Shown piece after piece: positions 52,586-63,106 of a DNA stretch of 64,000 nucleotides (the first letter of the stretch is position 1; the number at the start of each line of letters is the position of its first letter). The notes below the pieces were generated by a model. It was given only the letters and a program-made list of their open reading frames with translations, had not been told where the DNA came from and did not search any database. The position numbers and the translations under genes were made by a program. Source of the stretch: JAENVU01 sp963765075 (GTDB lineage: Bacteria > Actinomycetota > Acidimicrobiia > IMCC26256 > JAENVU01); NCBI GenBank assembly GCA_963765075.1, contig CAVXVA010000008.1:434001-498000 (forward strand), written 5' to 3'.

Positions 52586-53071
52586 GTGGACGACCCCGAG
52601 CTGGTGGAACGACTTGCCGCGACGAGCGCGGAAATCGTGGATCGAGTCACCGTTGCCCTGCCGGACTGGGTGGAGCGGTCCGTGGATCGCATCGTTTCGG
52701 CCTGGGGCCGGCTCGATGCGACCCAGATGCAGCGCGTCGACCTCGAAGGCCCGGCGCTCGGCGCGGCGGTGCGGGACCGGGTGGTGGCCGACCTCGTCGA
52801 GCTGTTCTCGCGTGATCCGGCCGCCCAGACCACCACGCCGCTGGCGATTCTGCGCGGTGCGTACCGCGAACCCACCGGTTTCATCGCGGAGTTCGACGTG
52901 CCGGGTGTCGTACGGGACCCGTTTGACGAGCGGACCTTTCCGAACGATGTCTACGACCTGGCCCCCAAGGCGGCGGGGGATATCGGGGACACCGACCTCG
53001 GTCCGGTGTTCCTGGCGTGGGGGTTGACGAAGGCCAAACTGCTGCGGGCCCGGGGTTTCTCGAGGGAATAG
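52586..53071 (+). CDS. Hypothetical protein
   Basis: A 161-residue acidic protein with helical N-terminal half (LVERLAATSAEIVDRVTVALPDWVERSVDRIV) and conserved-looking segments TTTPLAILRGAYREPTGFIAEFDVPGV and NDVYDLAPKAAGDIGDTDLGPVFLAWG. I recognise no family. The start is uncertain: GTG 52586 is favoured, TTG 52580 is possible. It precedes the large GGDEF/EAL gene by 47 bases and may be co-transcribed with it. Confidence 0.7.
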   Translation: MDDPELVERLAATSAEIVDRVTVALPDWVERSVDRIVSAWGRLDATQMQRVDLEGPALGAAVRDRVVADLVELFSRDPAAQTTTPLAILRGAYREPTGFIAEFDVPGVVRDPFDERTFPNDVYDLAPKAAGDIGDTDLGPVFLAWGLTKAKLLRARGFSRE

Positions 53072-53118
53072 GTCGTTCGCCCCTCAAGGCGGACAGTGGT
53101 TGCGCCGAGATTGAGGCC

Positions 53119-56100
53119 GTGGAACCCCTGCCGTCGTTGTCACCCGATGAGACCGTCGCGCGTTCCGTCGGCGACGGTGGATCACGGGATCCGTTGGACG
53201 TCCTGACCGAGTTCGACGTCCGCGCACTGAGTTGTCCGGTCGGCGTCTTCCGCGGCACGAGCGTCGATGGGATCCTGAGGGTCAACCAACACTTCCTCGA
53301 GATCACCGGTCTGACCCCCGGTGCGGCGCGCGGGTGGGACTGGCTCATCGCCGTGCATTCCGAAGACCGGGATCGCCTGCGACGAGCGTTGGACGCCGCC
53401 GGAACGACGGGCGCGAAGTCGGCCTTCCCGATCCGTATGCAGATCGCGGTCGGTGTCGTCGAGACCTTGCGTATCAATGTGGGCGCCACTGCGAGTCCCG
53501 ACCGTGGTTGGGTGTTCGTGGGTGCGGTCGAATCGGAGACGAATCCGCCGCCGCTGCCGGCAGCCGTTGAGCATCCCGTCGCCGTCGACTCGACGGACCC
53601 GTTCGAAGTACTGGTCGCGTCGCTCCCCATTGCCCTGGCCTACGCCGCGCCAGACGGCATCATCGAGTATTCGAACGACACCTGGAACCTGATGACAGGG
53701 GTCGGAGTCGATGGCCGCATCGCCGACGCGCTCGATGCCGATCCCGCAGATGGTGACGCCCCGTTGATCGCGGCGATCAATAGCGACGCCGCGGTCACGG
53801 TGGTCGACACGCTGGGCGATCGGGCAGTTCAGCTCTCGGTCGCAGTCATCGCGCCGCGTCTCGGTGGCGGTCGCGTCGTCACGCTGACCGAACTCCCGAC
53901 ACCGGTGGAGCCGGATGTCGTCGGCGACCCGACCCAGCCCGAACCCCTCGTACGCCCGGATCCTGTCGATTGCGATTCGACGGCGTGGGACGACAGCGAG
54001 ACCGCGTTGCGGACTGTGGTCCGGGCGGCGCCGGCCGCGATCTTCGCGGTCGACATGGACGGCAGGATCCAACTGTGGAATCCCGGATGTGAAGAACTGT
54101 TCGGCTGGTCCGCCGACGATGTCATCGGCGAACGTCCGCCGTTTCTCACCGACGACCAGCGCCCCGAGGTGACCGGCGCGAGCGCTGAACTCAAGGCCGG
54201 CCGGGACATTGCCGGACAGGCAAGTTTCCACCGCCAGGACGGATCCCTCGTGGTGGTGGCTTTGTCGGCCGCCCCGATCACGTCGGCGGACGGCGAGGTG
54301 ACCTCGGTGGTCACGGTGGCGGTCGACGTCACCGAGCAAGTCGACGCGACCACGGAACTCGAACGACATGCCCAGGTCGAGCAGCTGATCGGTTCGCTGT
54401 CGCGGTCGTTCATGGACGCATCGTCCGACACGATCGCCGATCGCACTGTCGAGGTTCTGGGCGCCTTGGCCCGCAACTACGGGGCGCGCCTCGCCGCAGT
54501 GTTCGCGTCTGGTGCGGAGAGTCCCGACTATCAGTGGCCCCTGACCGCCGACGCGCCGGTGCTGAACATCGATGCGCTACCGGAGGCGGGCGGGTTCGTC
54601 CAATGCGATGAGGATCCTTCGGCGCCCGCCCTGGGAGGCTGGGTCATCGCCGGTGACGTCGGGCCGCTCGCGGTGGTCGTGCTCGACTTCGAGGATGCCC
54701 ATGACCTGGCGCCGGTCGATTTCGCGCCGGTGGAACGAATCGGCGGATCGATGGTGGCCGCGATCCAGCGGGTGCGCGCGGAGCACGAGGTGCGGACGAG
54801 CGAGCTGCGATTCCGTCGGTTGGCCGAACACGCCAGCGATTGGGTCGTGGTCGTCGGTGCCGAGCTCGAGCGGCGCTACCTGAGCCCTGCGGCGGCCCGG
54901 TTCCTCGGAGTGGCGGAGGACGCAGAGTTCGATCCGACCAACTCCGTCGTCCACCCGGACGATCGAGAGGAGACCCTTGCGCGGATGACCGAGATTGCGA
55001 CCCAGCCGCTTGGATCGCAGTCCGAACCGTTCGTGTCCCGATTCCTGCGAGCCGACGGCGAATACCGCTCGGTCGAACTCCAAGTCACCAACCTGCTCGG
55101 CGATCCGATCGTCGACGGACTGGTGATCAACGCGCACGACGTGACCGACAGCTACCAGGCCGAGAGCCGCCTGCGCGAGTCCGAGAGCCGATTCCGCTCC
55201 TTGGTGCAGAACCTGGCCGAGGGCCTGATCGTGCTGGCGCCCGACGGGAGCGTGAAGTACTCCAGCCCGTCAGCGGCCCGGATGATGGGCTTTGAGGAGT
55301 ACTCCGGCCAAGGGTCGATGGGGTTGGAGTTCGTGGTCGAGGAGGATCGCGAACGCGTCGCGGCGATCGTCGGCTCCGCATTCACCGAACCGGGGATTCA
55401 CGGACCGATCAAGCTCCGAGTCCGGGGCGCGGAGGGCGAGGTTCGCGTCGTCGAAGCAATGGGTCACAACCGACTCGACGACCCGGACATCGAGGGCGTC
55501 GTGGTGACGGCCCGAGACATCACCGAAAGCGTCGAGGCCGAAGCCGCGGCCCGGCGGAGCGATGCCCGGCTCGGCGCCCTCGTCCAGAACCTCTCTGATG
55601 TGGTGACCATCGTCGGCACCGACGAACAGATCGTCTACACGAGTCCGGCGGCGGCCGAACTCTTCGGGTACGAGGAAGGTGACACCAGCTGGACCGACCC
55701 GACGTCTCGGATCCATCCCGAGGATCGCGATCGAGCGGTCGAAGCACTGTCCGCCCATATCGGCGCCGGCAGTCTGGAGCCGGTGCGGTTCCGGCTGAAG
55801 GGCAATGACGGTGTCTGGCACGACGTCGAGGCCATCGCCCGGGACCTGACCGGCGATCCCGACATCGCCGGAATCGTCGTCACGACGCGCGACATCTCGG
55901 CACGAGTCCGGGCCGAAACCTTGGTCTCGGACCAGGCCCGGATCCTCACGCTGATCGCTCGCGGCGCCCCGCTCCAAGCAACACTCTCCACGTTGTGCGA
56001 AGTGCTCGAACGTCACGTCGACGGTGCAACGTGCGGTGTGCTCCTCGTCGATCACGAGCGCAAGGTGCTCCAGGTCGGGGCCGGTCCTCGCATTCCGATG

Positions 56101-57756
56101 GAGCTCGCGCAGGCGTGCGAAGGCATTCAGATCGGGGGGACCGAGGATGTCTTCGGATCTACCGCCGCCCTGGGTTCGACCGCAGTGGTGCTCGACATCG
56201 ACGCGGACCCGCGCACCATGTCGTTGCGCGACGTCGTCCGCCGGGTGGGCGTGGCCGGCGTCTGGTCGACGCCGGTCTTCGATTCCAACGGCCAGCGAAT
56301 CATCGGAACCCTCGCGATCTTCTTCGGTCACTCCCACGAGCCGTCGCCGCACGAGCGTGAAGTCGTGCAGATGTTCTCGCAGACCGCAGCGATTGCGATC
56401 GAGCGTCAAGTGGCCGAGGATCTGCTGGCCCACCGGGCGAACCACGACTCGCTCACCAGCCTGCCCAATCGGGCTCTGTTCCTCGAGTTCCTGTCGATGT
56501 CGTTGGCGCGCTCGCAGCGCGACGGCGGCACGCTCGCGGTGCTGTTTCTCGACCTCGACCGCTTCAAGCACATCAATGACGGACTCGGCCATGACGCAGG
56601 GGATGACCTGCTCGCGGCGCTGGCCCATCGACTCCAGGACGCGATGCGTCCGAGTGACGTCGTCGCCCGTTTCGGTGGTGACGAGTTCACAGTGCTGTGC
56701 GACAGCCTGGATCCGGAGCGGGCCGAGGCGCAGGCGCGCGAGGTTGCCCGTCGGTTGCTCGACGCAATCGAACAACCCATCTCGATCGACGGCGAGGACC
56801 GCAAGCTCTCGGCGAGCTTGGGGATCGCCATGGCGGCGCCGGGCTCGACCGCCGAGGGCCTCCTGCGCGACGCCGACGCCGCGATGTACAGCGCCAAGGA
56901 GCATGGCAAGGCGCGATGTGAAGTCTTCGACGACGCGATGCGTTCGCACTTGGACGCCCGGCTCGATCTGGAAAGTCAGTTGGAGCGAGCACTCGAGCGC
57001 GACGAGTTCCGGTTGTTCCTCCAACCCATCGTCGACCTTCGTACCGGCCGCTGCACCGGCGCCGAAGCGTTGTTGCGTTGGCAGAACCCCGACCGCGGGT
57101 TGGTCACGCCCGATGCCTTCATCGGCCTGGCCGAAGAGTCGGGATTGATCATCCCTATCGGGGAATGGGCGCTCGCCGAAGCCTGTCGCACCGTGGCGCG
57201 GTGGGAAGAGGTCGGATTGCTCAGCCCCGAGTTCACGATGGCGGTCAACCTCTCGGCCCGGCAGGTGGCCCAGAGTGACCTGGCGGAGAAAGTGCGAGCG
57301 GTCATCGAACGCAGTGGTCCCATGGCGTCTCGTATCTGTCTGGAGATCACCGAGAGTGTCCTCATGGAGGACTCGTCCGTCAGTGCGATGCAGTCACTGC
57401 GGGATCTCGGGGTGCGGCTCTCCATTGACGACTTCGGCACCGGATACTCATCGCTCGGATACCTCAAGCGATTCCCGGTCGACTCGGTCAAGGTCGACCG
57501 CTCTTTCGTCGACGGGCTCGGCACCGATTCCGAGGACTCGGCCATTGTGACCGCCGTCGTCAGCCTTGGTCACGCGCTGGGTCTGTCGGTGGTTGCGGAG
57601 GGCGTCGAGACGAGCGGGCAGTTGCAGGAACTCCTGCGACTGGGTTGCGATCGAGCCCAGGGCTACTGGTTCTCGGGGCCGCGCGACCCGAACGAGTTCG
57701 CCGGGCTTCTCCACGCCCAGCCGTGGATCGACGAACGCGGCGCGTGGGGAAGCTGA
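53119..57756 (+). CDS. Six-PAS, two-GAF diguanylate cyclase/phosphodiesterase
   Basis: A soluble 1,545-residue c-di-GMP enzyme. By eye it has PAS-like domains near residues 35, 165, 295, 563, 690 and 817, GAF-like regions at about 418-560 and 937-1094, a GGDEF domain (about 1106-1272) and an EAL domain (from about 1284). The cyclase motif is an intact GGDEF with a RPSD product-inhibition site five residues before it. The EAL side keeps EALLRW, NLSARQ, EITES, DDFGTGYSS, VKVDRSF and AEGVET, so both activities look possible. No membrane segment is seen. The GTG at 53119 has GAGG upstream. Confidence 0.93.
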   Translation: MEPLPSLSPDETVARSVGDGGSRDPLDVLTEFDVRALSCPVGVFRGTSVDGILRVNQHFLEITGLTPGAARGWDWLIAVHSEDRDRLRRALDAAGTTGAKSAFPIRMQIAVGVVETLRINVGATASPDRGWVFVGAVESETNPPPLPAAVEHPVAVDSTDPFEVLVASLPIALAYAAPDGIIEYSNDTWNLMTGVGVDGRIADALDADPADGDAPLIAAINSDAAVTVVDTLGDRAVQLSVAVIAPRLGGGRVVTLTELPTPVEPDVVGDPTQPEPLVRPDPVDCDSTAWDDSETALRTVVRAAPAAIFAVDMDGRIQLWNPGCEELFGWSADDVIGERPPFLTDDQRPEVTGASAELKAGRDIAGQASFHRQDGSLVVVALSAAPITSADGEVTSVVTVAVDVTEQVDATTELERHAQVEQLIGSLSRSFMDASSDTIADRTVEVLGALARNYGARLAAVFASGAESPDYQWPLTADAPVLNIDALPEAGGFVQCDEDPSAPALGGWVIAGDVGPLAVVVLDFEDAHDLAPVDFAPVERIGGSMVAAIQRVRAEHEVRTSELRFRRLAEHASDWVVVVGAELERRYLSPAAARFLGVAEDAEFDPTNSVVHPDDREETLARMTEIATQPLGSQSEPFVSRFLRADGEYRSVELQVTNLLGDPIVDGLVINAHDVTDSYQAESRLRESESRFRSLVQNLAEGLIVLAPDGSVKYSSPSAARMMGFEEYSGQGSMGLEFVVEEDRERVAAIVGSAFTEPGIHGPIKLRVRGAEGEVRVVEAMGHNRLDDPDIEGVVVTARDITESVEAEAAARRSDARLGALVQNLSDVVTIVGTDEQIVYTSPAAAELFGYEEGDTSWTDPTSRIHPEDRDRAVEALSAHIGAGSLEPVRFRLKGNDGVWHDVEAIARDLTGDPDIAGIVVTTRDISARVRAETLVSDQARILTLIARGAPLQATLSTLCEVLERHVDGATCGVLLVDHERKVLQVGAGPRIPMELAQACEGIQIGGTEDVFGSTAALGSTAVVLDIDADPRTMSLRDVVRRVGVAGVWSTPVFDSNGQRIIGTLAIFFGHSHEPSPHEREVVQMFSQTAAIAIERQVAEDLLAHRANHDSLTSLPNRALFLEFLSMSLARSQRDGGTLAVLFLDLDRFKHINDGLGHDAGDDLLAALAHRLQDAMRPSDVVARFGGDEFTVLCDSLDPERAEAQAREVARRLLDAIEQPISIDGEDRKLSASLGIAMAAPGSTAEGLLRDADAAMYSAKEHGKARCEVFDDAMRSHLDARLDLESQLERALERDEFRLFLQPIVDLRTGRCTGAEALLRWQNPDRGLVTPDAFIGLAEESGLIIPIGEWALAEACRTVARWEEVGLLSPEFTMAVNLSARQVAQSDLAEKVRAVIERSGPMASRICLEITESVLMEDSSVSAMQSLRDLGVRLSIDDFGTGYSSLGYLKRFPVDSVKVDRSFVDGLGTDSEDSAIVTAVVSLGHALGLSVVAEGVETSGQLQELLRLGCDRAQGYWFSGPRDPNEFAGLLHAQPWIDERGAWGS

Positions 57757-57834
57757 CGTCTTCCTGACGGCGCGTTTGCGTCTCGTGCCCTGAGTATTGG
57801 CAGAATGCCGTCACCTAGACATGGGAGGGTGACG

Positions 57835-59076
57835 GTGAAGATCGATTCTGGCGATACCGCGTGGGTCCTTGTGTCCGCGGCGCTAGTGATGTTCATGACG
57901 CCAGGGCTGGCGCTGTTCTACGGCGGCATGGTCCGGGCCAAGAACGTGCTGGGCATGCTCATGCAGAACTTCTTCGCGCTGGGTCTGATCAGCGTGTTGT
58001 GGGCGGTGGTGGGTTACTCGCTTGCCTTTGGTGGGACCGGCGGCTGGATCGGGAACTTCGACTTCTTCGCCTTGCGTCACGCCGCTACCGAGGTGGCACC
58101 CGGACTCGAACTGACCATCCCGCCGCTTGCGTTCATGTCGTACCAGATGATGTTCGCGGTGATCACGCCCGCGTTGATCACCGGCGCGATCGCCGACCGC
58201 ATGCGGTTCTCGGCCTGGGTGTGGTTCATGGGTCTCTGGGCGATCCTCGTGTATTCACCGGTCGCGCACTGGGTCTTTGCTCCGAGCGGCTGGTTGTTCA
58301 AGCGCGGTGCGCTCGACTTTGCCGGTGGAACCGTGGTGCACGTCAACGCCGGCATCGCCGCGCTGGCCGCGATCTTGGTTCTCGGCAAGCGCAGGGGTTG
58401 GCCGAAGCACCCCATGCCACCCCACTCGCTGCCGTTGACCCTCATCGGCACGGGAATCCTATGGTTCGGGTGGTTCGGATTCAACGCGGGTTCCGCGCTC
58501 GGCGCGAACGGGTTGGCTGCCCAGGCCCTCCTGAACACACACCTCGCCGCCGCGGCCGGCATGCTCGGGTGGCTGGTGCTCGAGAAGATCCGCACCGGTC
58601 ACGCGACCACGTTGGGCGCGGCCTCCGGAGCGGTCGCCGGGCTGGTGGCGATCACGCCGTGTGCAGGGTTCGTCGGCGGACTCGAGCCGATCATCATCGG
58701 CGCGATCGTCGGCGGTGTGTGCTTCCTCGCGGTCAGCATGAAGTTCCGGTTTGGATACGACGACTCGCTCGATGTCATCGGTGTCCATTTGGTCGGCGGA
58801 ATCCTCGGCTCGGTGCTGTTGGGGCTGTTTGCCGACTCGGCGGTCAACGCCGCCGCGCCCGACGGCGTGTTCCACGGCGGTGGGTGGGGGCTCTTCGGTG
58901 AGCAGGTGCTCGCCGTCGGCGCCACGATGGTCTTCTCGTTCGTGGTGACTGCGCTGATCTGTCTCGTACTGAAGGCCGTGCTGCCCGGCGGAATTCGCGT
59001 CCCCGAAGAGGACGAGGAAACTGGCCTCGACCTCACGCAGCACTCGGAAGTGGCCTACGCCATGGACCGGGTTTAG
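57835..59076 (+). CDS. amtB: Ammonium transporter Amt
   Basis: A 413-residue channel with eleven membrane helices. The pore histidine pair lies in GGTVVHVNAG and VIGVHLVGG, and FYGGMVRAKNVL is the family's first helix signature. The GTG at 57835 has GGGAGG 6 bases upstream; earlier in-frame starts exist. A -10-like TAGACA lies near 57816. It leads amtB-glnK-glnD, in which GlnK blocks the channel when nitrogen is plentiful. Confidence 0.95.
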   Translation: MKIDSGDTAWVLVSAALVMFMTPGLALFYGGMVRAKNVLGMLMQNFFALGLISVLWAVVGYSLAFGGTGGWIGNFDFFALRHAATEVAPGLELTIPPLAFMSYQMMFAVITPALITGAIADRMRFSAWVWFMGLWAILVYSPVAHWVFAPSGWLFKRGALDFAGGTVVHVNAGIAALAAILVLGKRRGWPKHPMPPHSLPLTLIGTGILWFGWFGFNAGSALGANGLAAQALLNTHLAAAAGMLGWLVLEKIRTGHATTLGAASGAVAGLVAITPCAGFVGGLEPIIIGAIVGGVCFLAVSMKFRFGYDDSLDVIGVHLVGGILGSVLLGLFADSAVNAAAPDGVFHGGGWGLFGEQVLAVGATMVFSFVVTALICLVLKAVLPGGIRVPEEDEETGLDLTQHSEVAYAMDRV

Positions 59077-59105
59077 CCCGGCCCTACGGATTCGATCGGA
59101 GAACC

Positions 59106-59444
59106 ATGAAGCTCGTGACCGGAATCATCAAGCCGTTCCGTTTGGACGACGTCAAAGACGCGTTGAAGACGATCGGGGTGCAGGGACTCACCGTGTCGGA
59201 GGTGCAGGGGTTTGGTCGCCAGCGCGGCCACACGGAGGTGTACCGCGGCGCGGAGTATGAGATCGACTTCGTCCCGAAGGTGCGCATCGAAGTGCTCGTC
59301 GACGACGCCGATGCCGATGCGATCGCCCAGAAGATCGTCGAAACCGCGCGCACGGGCAAGATCGGGGACGGCAAGGTCTGGATCACGCCGGTCGACGCCG
59401 TGATTCGTGTTCGCACCGGTGAGGCGGGGCCCGACGCCTTGTGA
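59106..59444 (+). CDS. glnK: PII signal-transduction protein
   Basis: A 112-residue trimeric PII protein. The N-terminus MKLVTGIIKPFRLDDVKDAL, the T-loop GHTEVYRGAEYEIDFVPK with the modifiable Tyr51, and the C-terminal TGKIGDGKVWI are all intact. It senses ATP, ADP and 2-oxoglutarate and is probably modified by GlnD, whose start overlaps its stop by 4 bases (GTGA). Confidence 0.96.
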   Translation: MKLVTGIIKPFRLDDVKDALKTIGVQGLTVSEVQGFGRQRGHTEVYRGAEYEIDFVPKVRIEVLVDDADADAIAQKIVETARTGKIGDGKVWITPVDAVIRVRTGEAGPDAL

Positions 59445-61850
59445 CGGCGACGCAGGGTGCGGCATGGATTCGTGCTCAGCGTGACGCGCTCGTCGCCGAC
59501 TCGACCCGGCGGGGTCGGGCATTCGGCGAAGCGTTCTCGGCGGTCATCGATACCGCCATTACCGATGTACTCGCCGCGGTGGGGGGACACGATGTCGCGG
59601 TCGTCGCCTTGGGTTCGTACGCTGCGTCGCGAGCTGTGCCCGGGTTCGGATGTCGACGTGTTGCTCTTGCACGACGGGCGTACCGACATCGCGGAGGTGG
59701 CTGATGCGCTGTGGTATCCGCTGTGGGACGCCGGACTGGTCCTGGGCCACGCGACCAGAACCCGGAAGGAGTCGATCAAGCTCGCCGAAGGTGATCTCGA
59801 CACGCTGACCGGCCTGCTCGACGCGAGAGTGGTCGCCGGCGCCGCGACCGCCGACGCCGGGGACCTCATCGATGGCGGGCGCCGAGTCGCACGCCGGCGC
59901 GCCGGTCTCGTGCGGGACCTGCTCAACGCAACGATGTTGCGACGGCGTCGACCGGGTCCGGTCGCCGAGATGTCCGAACCGAACCTCAAAGAGGGCGCGG
60001 GTGGCCTGCGCGATGTGCACACCTTGGTCTGGGCGGGCTGGAGCCGGGGTGGGGCCGGCGGACTCACCGCGCTGACCGAAGCCGGGGCCTTGCTCCCGGG
60101 CGACGCGGAGTTCCTGAATGATGCGACGACACGGTTGTTGGACATTCGGGTGGGGTTGCATCGGACCACGGGCGGCCGTTCCGACGTCCTGGCGTTGCAG
60201 GACCACGACGGAGTTGCCGGACTGCTGGGCTTCGACGACGCCGACGCGATGGTCCGCTCGCTGGCCGCCACCGCACGGCGGGTCGCCTGGTTGGCCCAGG
60301 ATGCACTCAGCCGGCTCGCCGACGAGCCGCCACCCGGTCGGAGGTTTGGCCGTGCGCGCGCCACCGGCGCGGCCGGCATCTCGGGCGCAGCCCGGGAGCC
60401 GTTCCCGGTGGTCAAAGGTCGGCTGACGCTCAGTGACACCGGCGCGGCCGATGCGGACACGCTGTTGCGGCTCGCCCGGACGGCGGCGGAACGCGGACTC
60501 GCTATCGATCGCGCGACGTTGGTCGCGTTTCGTGACGTCGGTGAGCCGGAGTGGTCGTCCGCGCAACTCGACGACTTCCTCGCGGTGATGCAATCCGGCC
60601 GGCGCGTCGTCGAGGTGTTCGAGGCACTCGATCACGAGGATCTTGTCCGTCGGATCCTTCCGGAGTGGGGCGACGTCCGATTCCGACCGCAACGCAATGC
60701 GTACCACCGCTTCACTGTGGATCGGCACCTCCTGGAGACGGTGGCCGAAGCGAACGACCTCTCGACCGACGCGACCGGAGTCGAACGGGACGCGGTCGAT
60801 TCGTTGGACCACCCGGAGCTGCTCGTGCTCGGCGCCCTCCTCCACGACATCGCGAAGGGACAGGCCGGTGATCACGCGGTCGTCGGGGCGCGCACGGCCT
60901 ACGACATCGCGCGACGTATCGGGCTCGACGAGGTTCGGGCCGAGACCTTGGGGTGGCTCGTCCTCGACCACCTCTTCATTGCCGACACGGCCACGCGGCG
61001 AGATCTGGCCGACGCGGTGACGATCGAACGCTGTGCGGAGCGAGTCGTCACGCCTGAGCGTCTGCGGCTGCTGACGTTGCTGACCATCGCCGACTCCCGG
61101 GCGACCGGACCCGCGGCGTGGGGGCCGGCGAAAGCGGCGCTCGTGCGCGAGCTCTACGAACGGACCCTGGCCCGGCTCACGGGTGCCGACCTCGGAGGGG
61201 CAGTGTCGGTCCCCGATATCGACCTCCCGCTCGAGGATCTCAGTGGCGCGGCAGTCGTCGTCGTGTGGGAAGAGCTCGAACACGGTCAGTTGCGGTGTTC
61301 AGTGGGAGCGTCGGATCGGCCGGGTCTGTTGGCCGGGGTCGCGAGCGCGCTGAGCATCGAGGGGTTCGACATCATTGCGGCCGAGGGGCATTCGTTGGCG
61401 GGTGGCCGGGCGGGCGAAGTGTTCGTCGGGATGGACCAGTTCGACCGGCTGGGAGACGACGCCGGTCGGGACCATGCCGAACGGACGATCAATCGGGTGC
61501 TGTCCGGTGAGCTCTCGGCCGCCGCGGCGCTCGCGGAGCGGCGTGCGGTCTATACGGCTCGCCGGCCGGAATCGCTCGGTGATCCCGGTGTCCGAATCCG
61601 GATCGCCCAGGACGAGTCCGACGACGCCACCGTGGTGGAGGTGTTCGCTCCGGACGATGTCGGTCTGCTGGCCACCATCGCGTCGGTTTTCGCCGAGCTC
61701 GAGCTCGATGTTCGGGTCGCGCGAGTCTCGACCACCGGCGAACAGGCGGTCGACGTCTTTTACGTGCAGGACGCAGGCGAGAAGGTCACCGACCCCGAAC
61801 GGGTGGCCGGGCTCCGGGCCTCGCTCCTCGCGGCCCTCCGACGCGATTAG
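59441..61850 (+). CDS. glnD: GlnD, PII nucleotidyltransferase/removing enzyme, frameshifted near its start
   Basis: GlnD adds and removes a nucleotide on PII in response to glutamine; actinobacterial forms adenylylate. The nucleotidyltransferase motif is split by one extra base near 59624: VVALGSYA before, RRELCPGSDVDVLLL after. The rest follows in order: NLKEGAGGLRDVHTLVWAG, the HD motif LLHDIAKG, and two C-terminal ACT domains (DRPGLLAGVASALSIEGFDI and DDVGLLATIASVFAELELDV). Without the extra base it is 802 residues. The GTG at 59441 overlaps glnK. Confidence 0.9.
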
Positions 61851-61853
61851 GTT
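61848..61853 (+). promoter_or_regulatory. -10 box for leaderless NUDIX gene
   Basis: TAGGTT contains the glnD stop codon and lies 8 bases before the ATG at 61862. Confidence 0.45.
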
Positions 61854-61861
61854 CCGCGGCG

Positions 61862-62536
61862 ATGGATGACGCGATCGCTGCTTCGGATGTATTGCGGTGG
61901 GCCGAGACACTCTCGGCCATCGCTCGAACCGGCCTGGGTTTCACCCAGAGTCTGTACGAACAGGAACGGTTCGAGGAGGTGCTCAAAGTTGCCTCGGACA
62001 TTCGCGCCGCGGCCATCGAAGAAGCCGAGGCCGAGGCGCTCTACGAGGAATGGCTGAGCACCGTCGGCGAGGGGGTTGCGGGCTACGTCACCCCGAAGGT
62101 CGCGGTCGCGGCGATCGTCGGGAACGAGGCCGGCGAGATCCTGCTCACGCAACGGGCCGACAGCGGCATCTGGCTCTACCCCGTTGGGTGGGCCGATGTG
62201 GGGTACTCCCCGTCGGAGATCGCGATCAAGGAGGTCTACGAAGAGACCGGGATCGAAGTGGAGGTGCAGTCACTGATCACCGTGCTCGATGGTCTCCGCC
62301 TCGGGTTCGCCCGGATCCCGATGTATTCACTGGTCTTCCACTGCCGCATGATCGGCGGGGAGCTTCGTGGTCATCCGCTCGAGACCCGTGCGGTTGGTTT
62401 CTTCCCCCGAGACGGGCTCCCGCAACCGATCGCGGGGATCCACCGGTGGGGCGAACTCGCATTCCGAGCGATCGACGGTGAGACCTTCCCCGCCGATTTC
62501 GACCTGCCTCGGACCCCACCGTGGCGGGGCGACTGA
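61862..62536 (+). CDS. NUDIX hydrolase with N-terminal helical domain
   Basis: A 224-residue protein. The N-terminal 75 residues match the helical domain found before NUDIX domains of the NUDT-like pyrophosphatases. The NUDIX box reads GWADVGYSPSEIAIKEVYEETGI, with Lys in place of the usual Arg before the EV; the REUXEE acidic residues remain. It probably hydrolyses a nucleoside diphosphate linked to a sugar or coenzyme. The substrate is not evident. Confidence 0.88.
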   Translation: MDDAIAASDVLRWAETLSAIARTGLGFTQSLYEQERFEEVLKVASDIRAAAIEEAEAEALYEEWLSTVGEGVAGYVTPKVAVAAIVGNEAGEILLTQRADSGIWLYPVGWADVGYSPSEIAIKEVYEETGIEVEVQSLITVLDGLRLGFARIPMYSLVFHCRMIGGELRGHPLETRAVGFFPRDGLPQPIAGIHRWGELAFRAIDGETFPADFDLPRTPPWRGD

Positions 62537-62562
62537 CGACACGGGCCGCGGCCGGGACCTCG

Positions 62563-63048
62563 TCAGCGAGCGGTGAGACCGAGCTGTTCGCCGAGCAGGC
62601 TGACGATCGAGATCGCGCCTTGGGTGCGCTCCCACTCGTTCCCGACCACTTCGTGGTCCACCAGGCCGCAGGCTGCCGGCGCGATGGTCAGGACCTCGCG
62701 GACCCGCTCGGCGAGGGTCGCAGGTTCGAGTTCGTCGCCGTACGCCGGGAAGCATTCGAGGCCGTCCCAGAGATCGGTCAAGGCGCGCGCCTCCGAACCG
62801 AGTGGAATCGCGGTGGGATCGTTGTCACGTTCGAGCGAACCGACGACGATTTCCCAGAGGTCGTACGGGGAGAGCCCAGGGGGCGGCTGATATCCCCTCA
62901 CCGGATGCAGGCGCCACTCCAGGACTGGCTCCCCGGTGAACCAGGTCTGGGAACCGTTGACGTAGCTGTCGACGGGGAGACCGAGGTCGGCGTCCATCGC
63001 GAGTACGAGTTCGGGAGAGATTCGCCAGAGTGCGGCCGCCGTCTGCAT
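62563..63048 (-). CDS. Hypothetical protein
   Basis: A 161-residue protein with no recognised family. It starts MQTAAALWRISPELVLAMDA, has a Trp/Pro-rich centre (VLEWRLHPVRGYQPPPGLSPYDLWEIVVG) and ends in a helical part. TAGCGT lies 6 bases before the ATG at 63048, the leaderless pattern, and codon use fits the genome. It is divergent from the acyltransferase gene. Confidence 0.7.
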   Translation of the reverse strand: MQTAAALWRISPELVLAMDADLGLPVDSYVNGSQTWFTGEPVLEWRLHPVRGYQPPPGLSPYDLWEIVVGSLERDNDPTAIPLGSEARALTDLWDGLECFPAYGDELEPATLAERVREVLTIAPAACGLVDHEVVGNEWERTQGAISIVSLLGEQLGLTAR

Positions 63049-63054
63049 GAGGCG

Positions 63055-63060
63055 ACGCTA
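63055..63060 (-). promoter_or_regulatory. -10 box for leaderless hypothetical gene
   Basis: On the minus strand TAGCGT lies 6 bases before the ATG at 63048. Confidence 0.5.
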
Positions 63061-63093
63061 CTGGCACCCTGACCCGACTTCACCGCCGGCCGG

Positions 63094-63099
63094 TACGCT
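63094..63099 (+). promoter_or_regulatory. -10 box for leaderless WS/DGAT gene
   Basis: TACGCT lies 7 bases before the GTG at 63107. Confidence 0.5.
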
Positions 63100-63106
63100 C
63101 CGCCCC

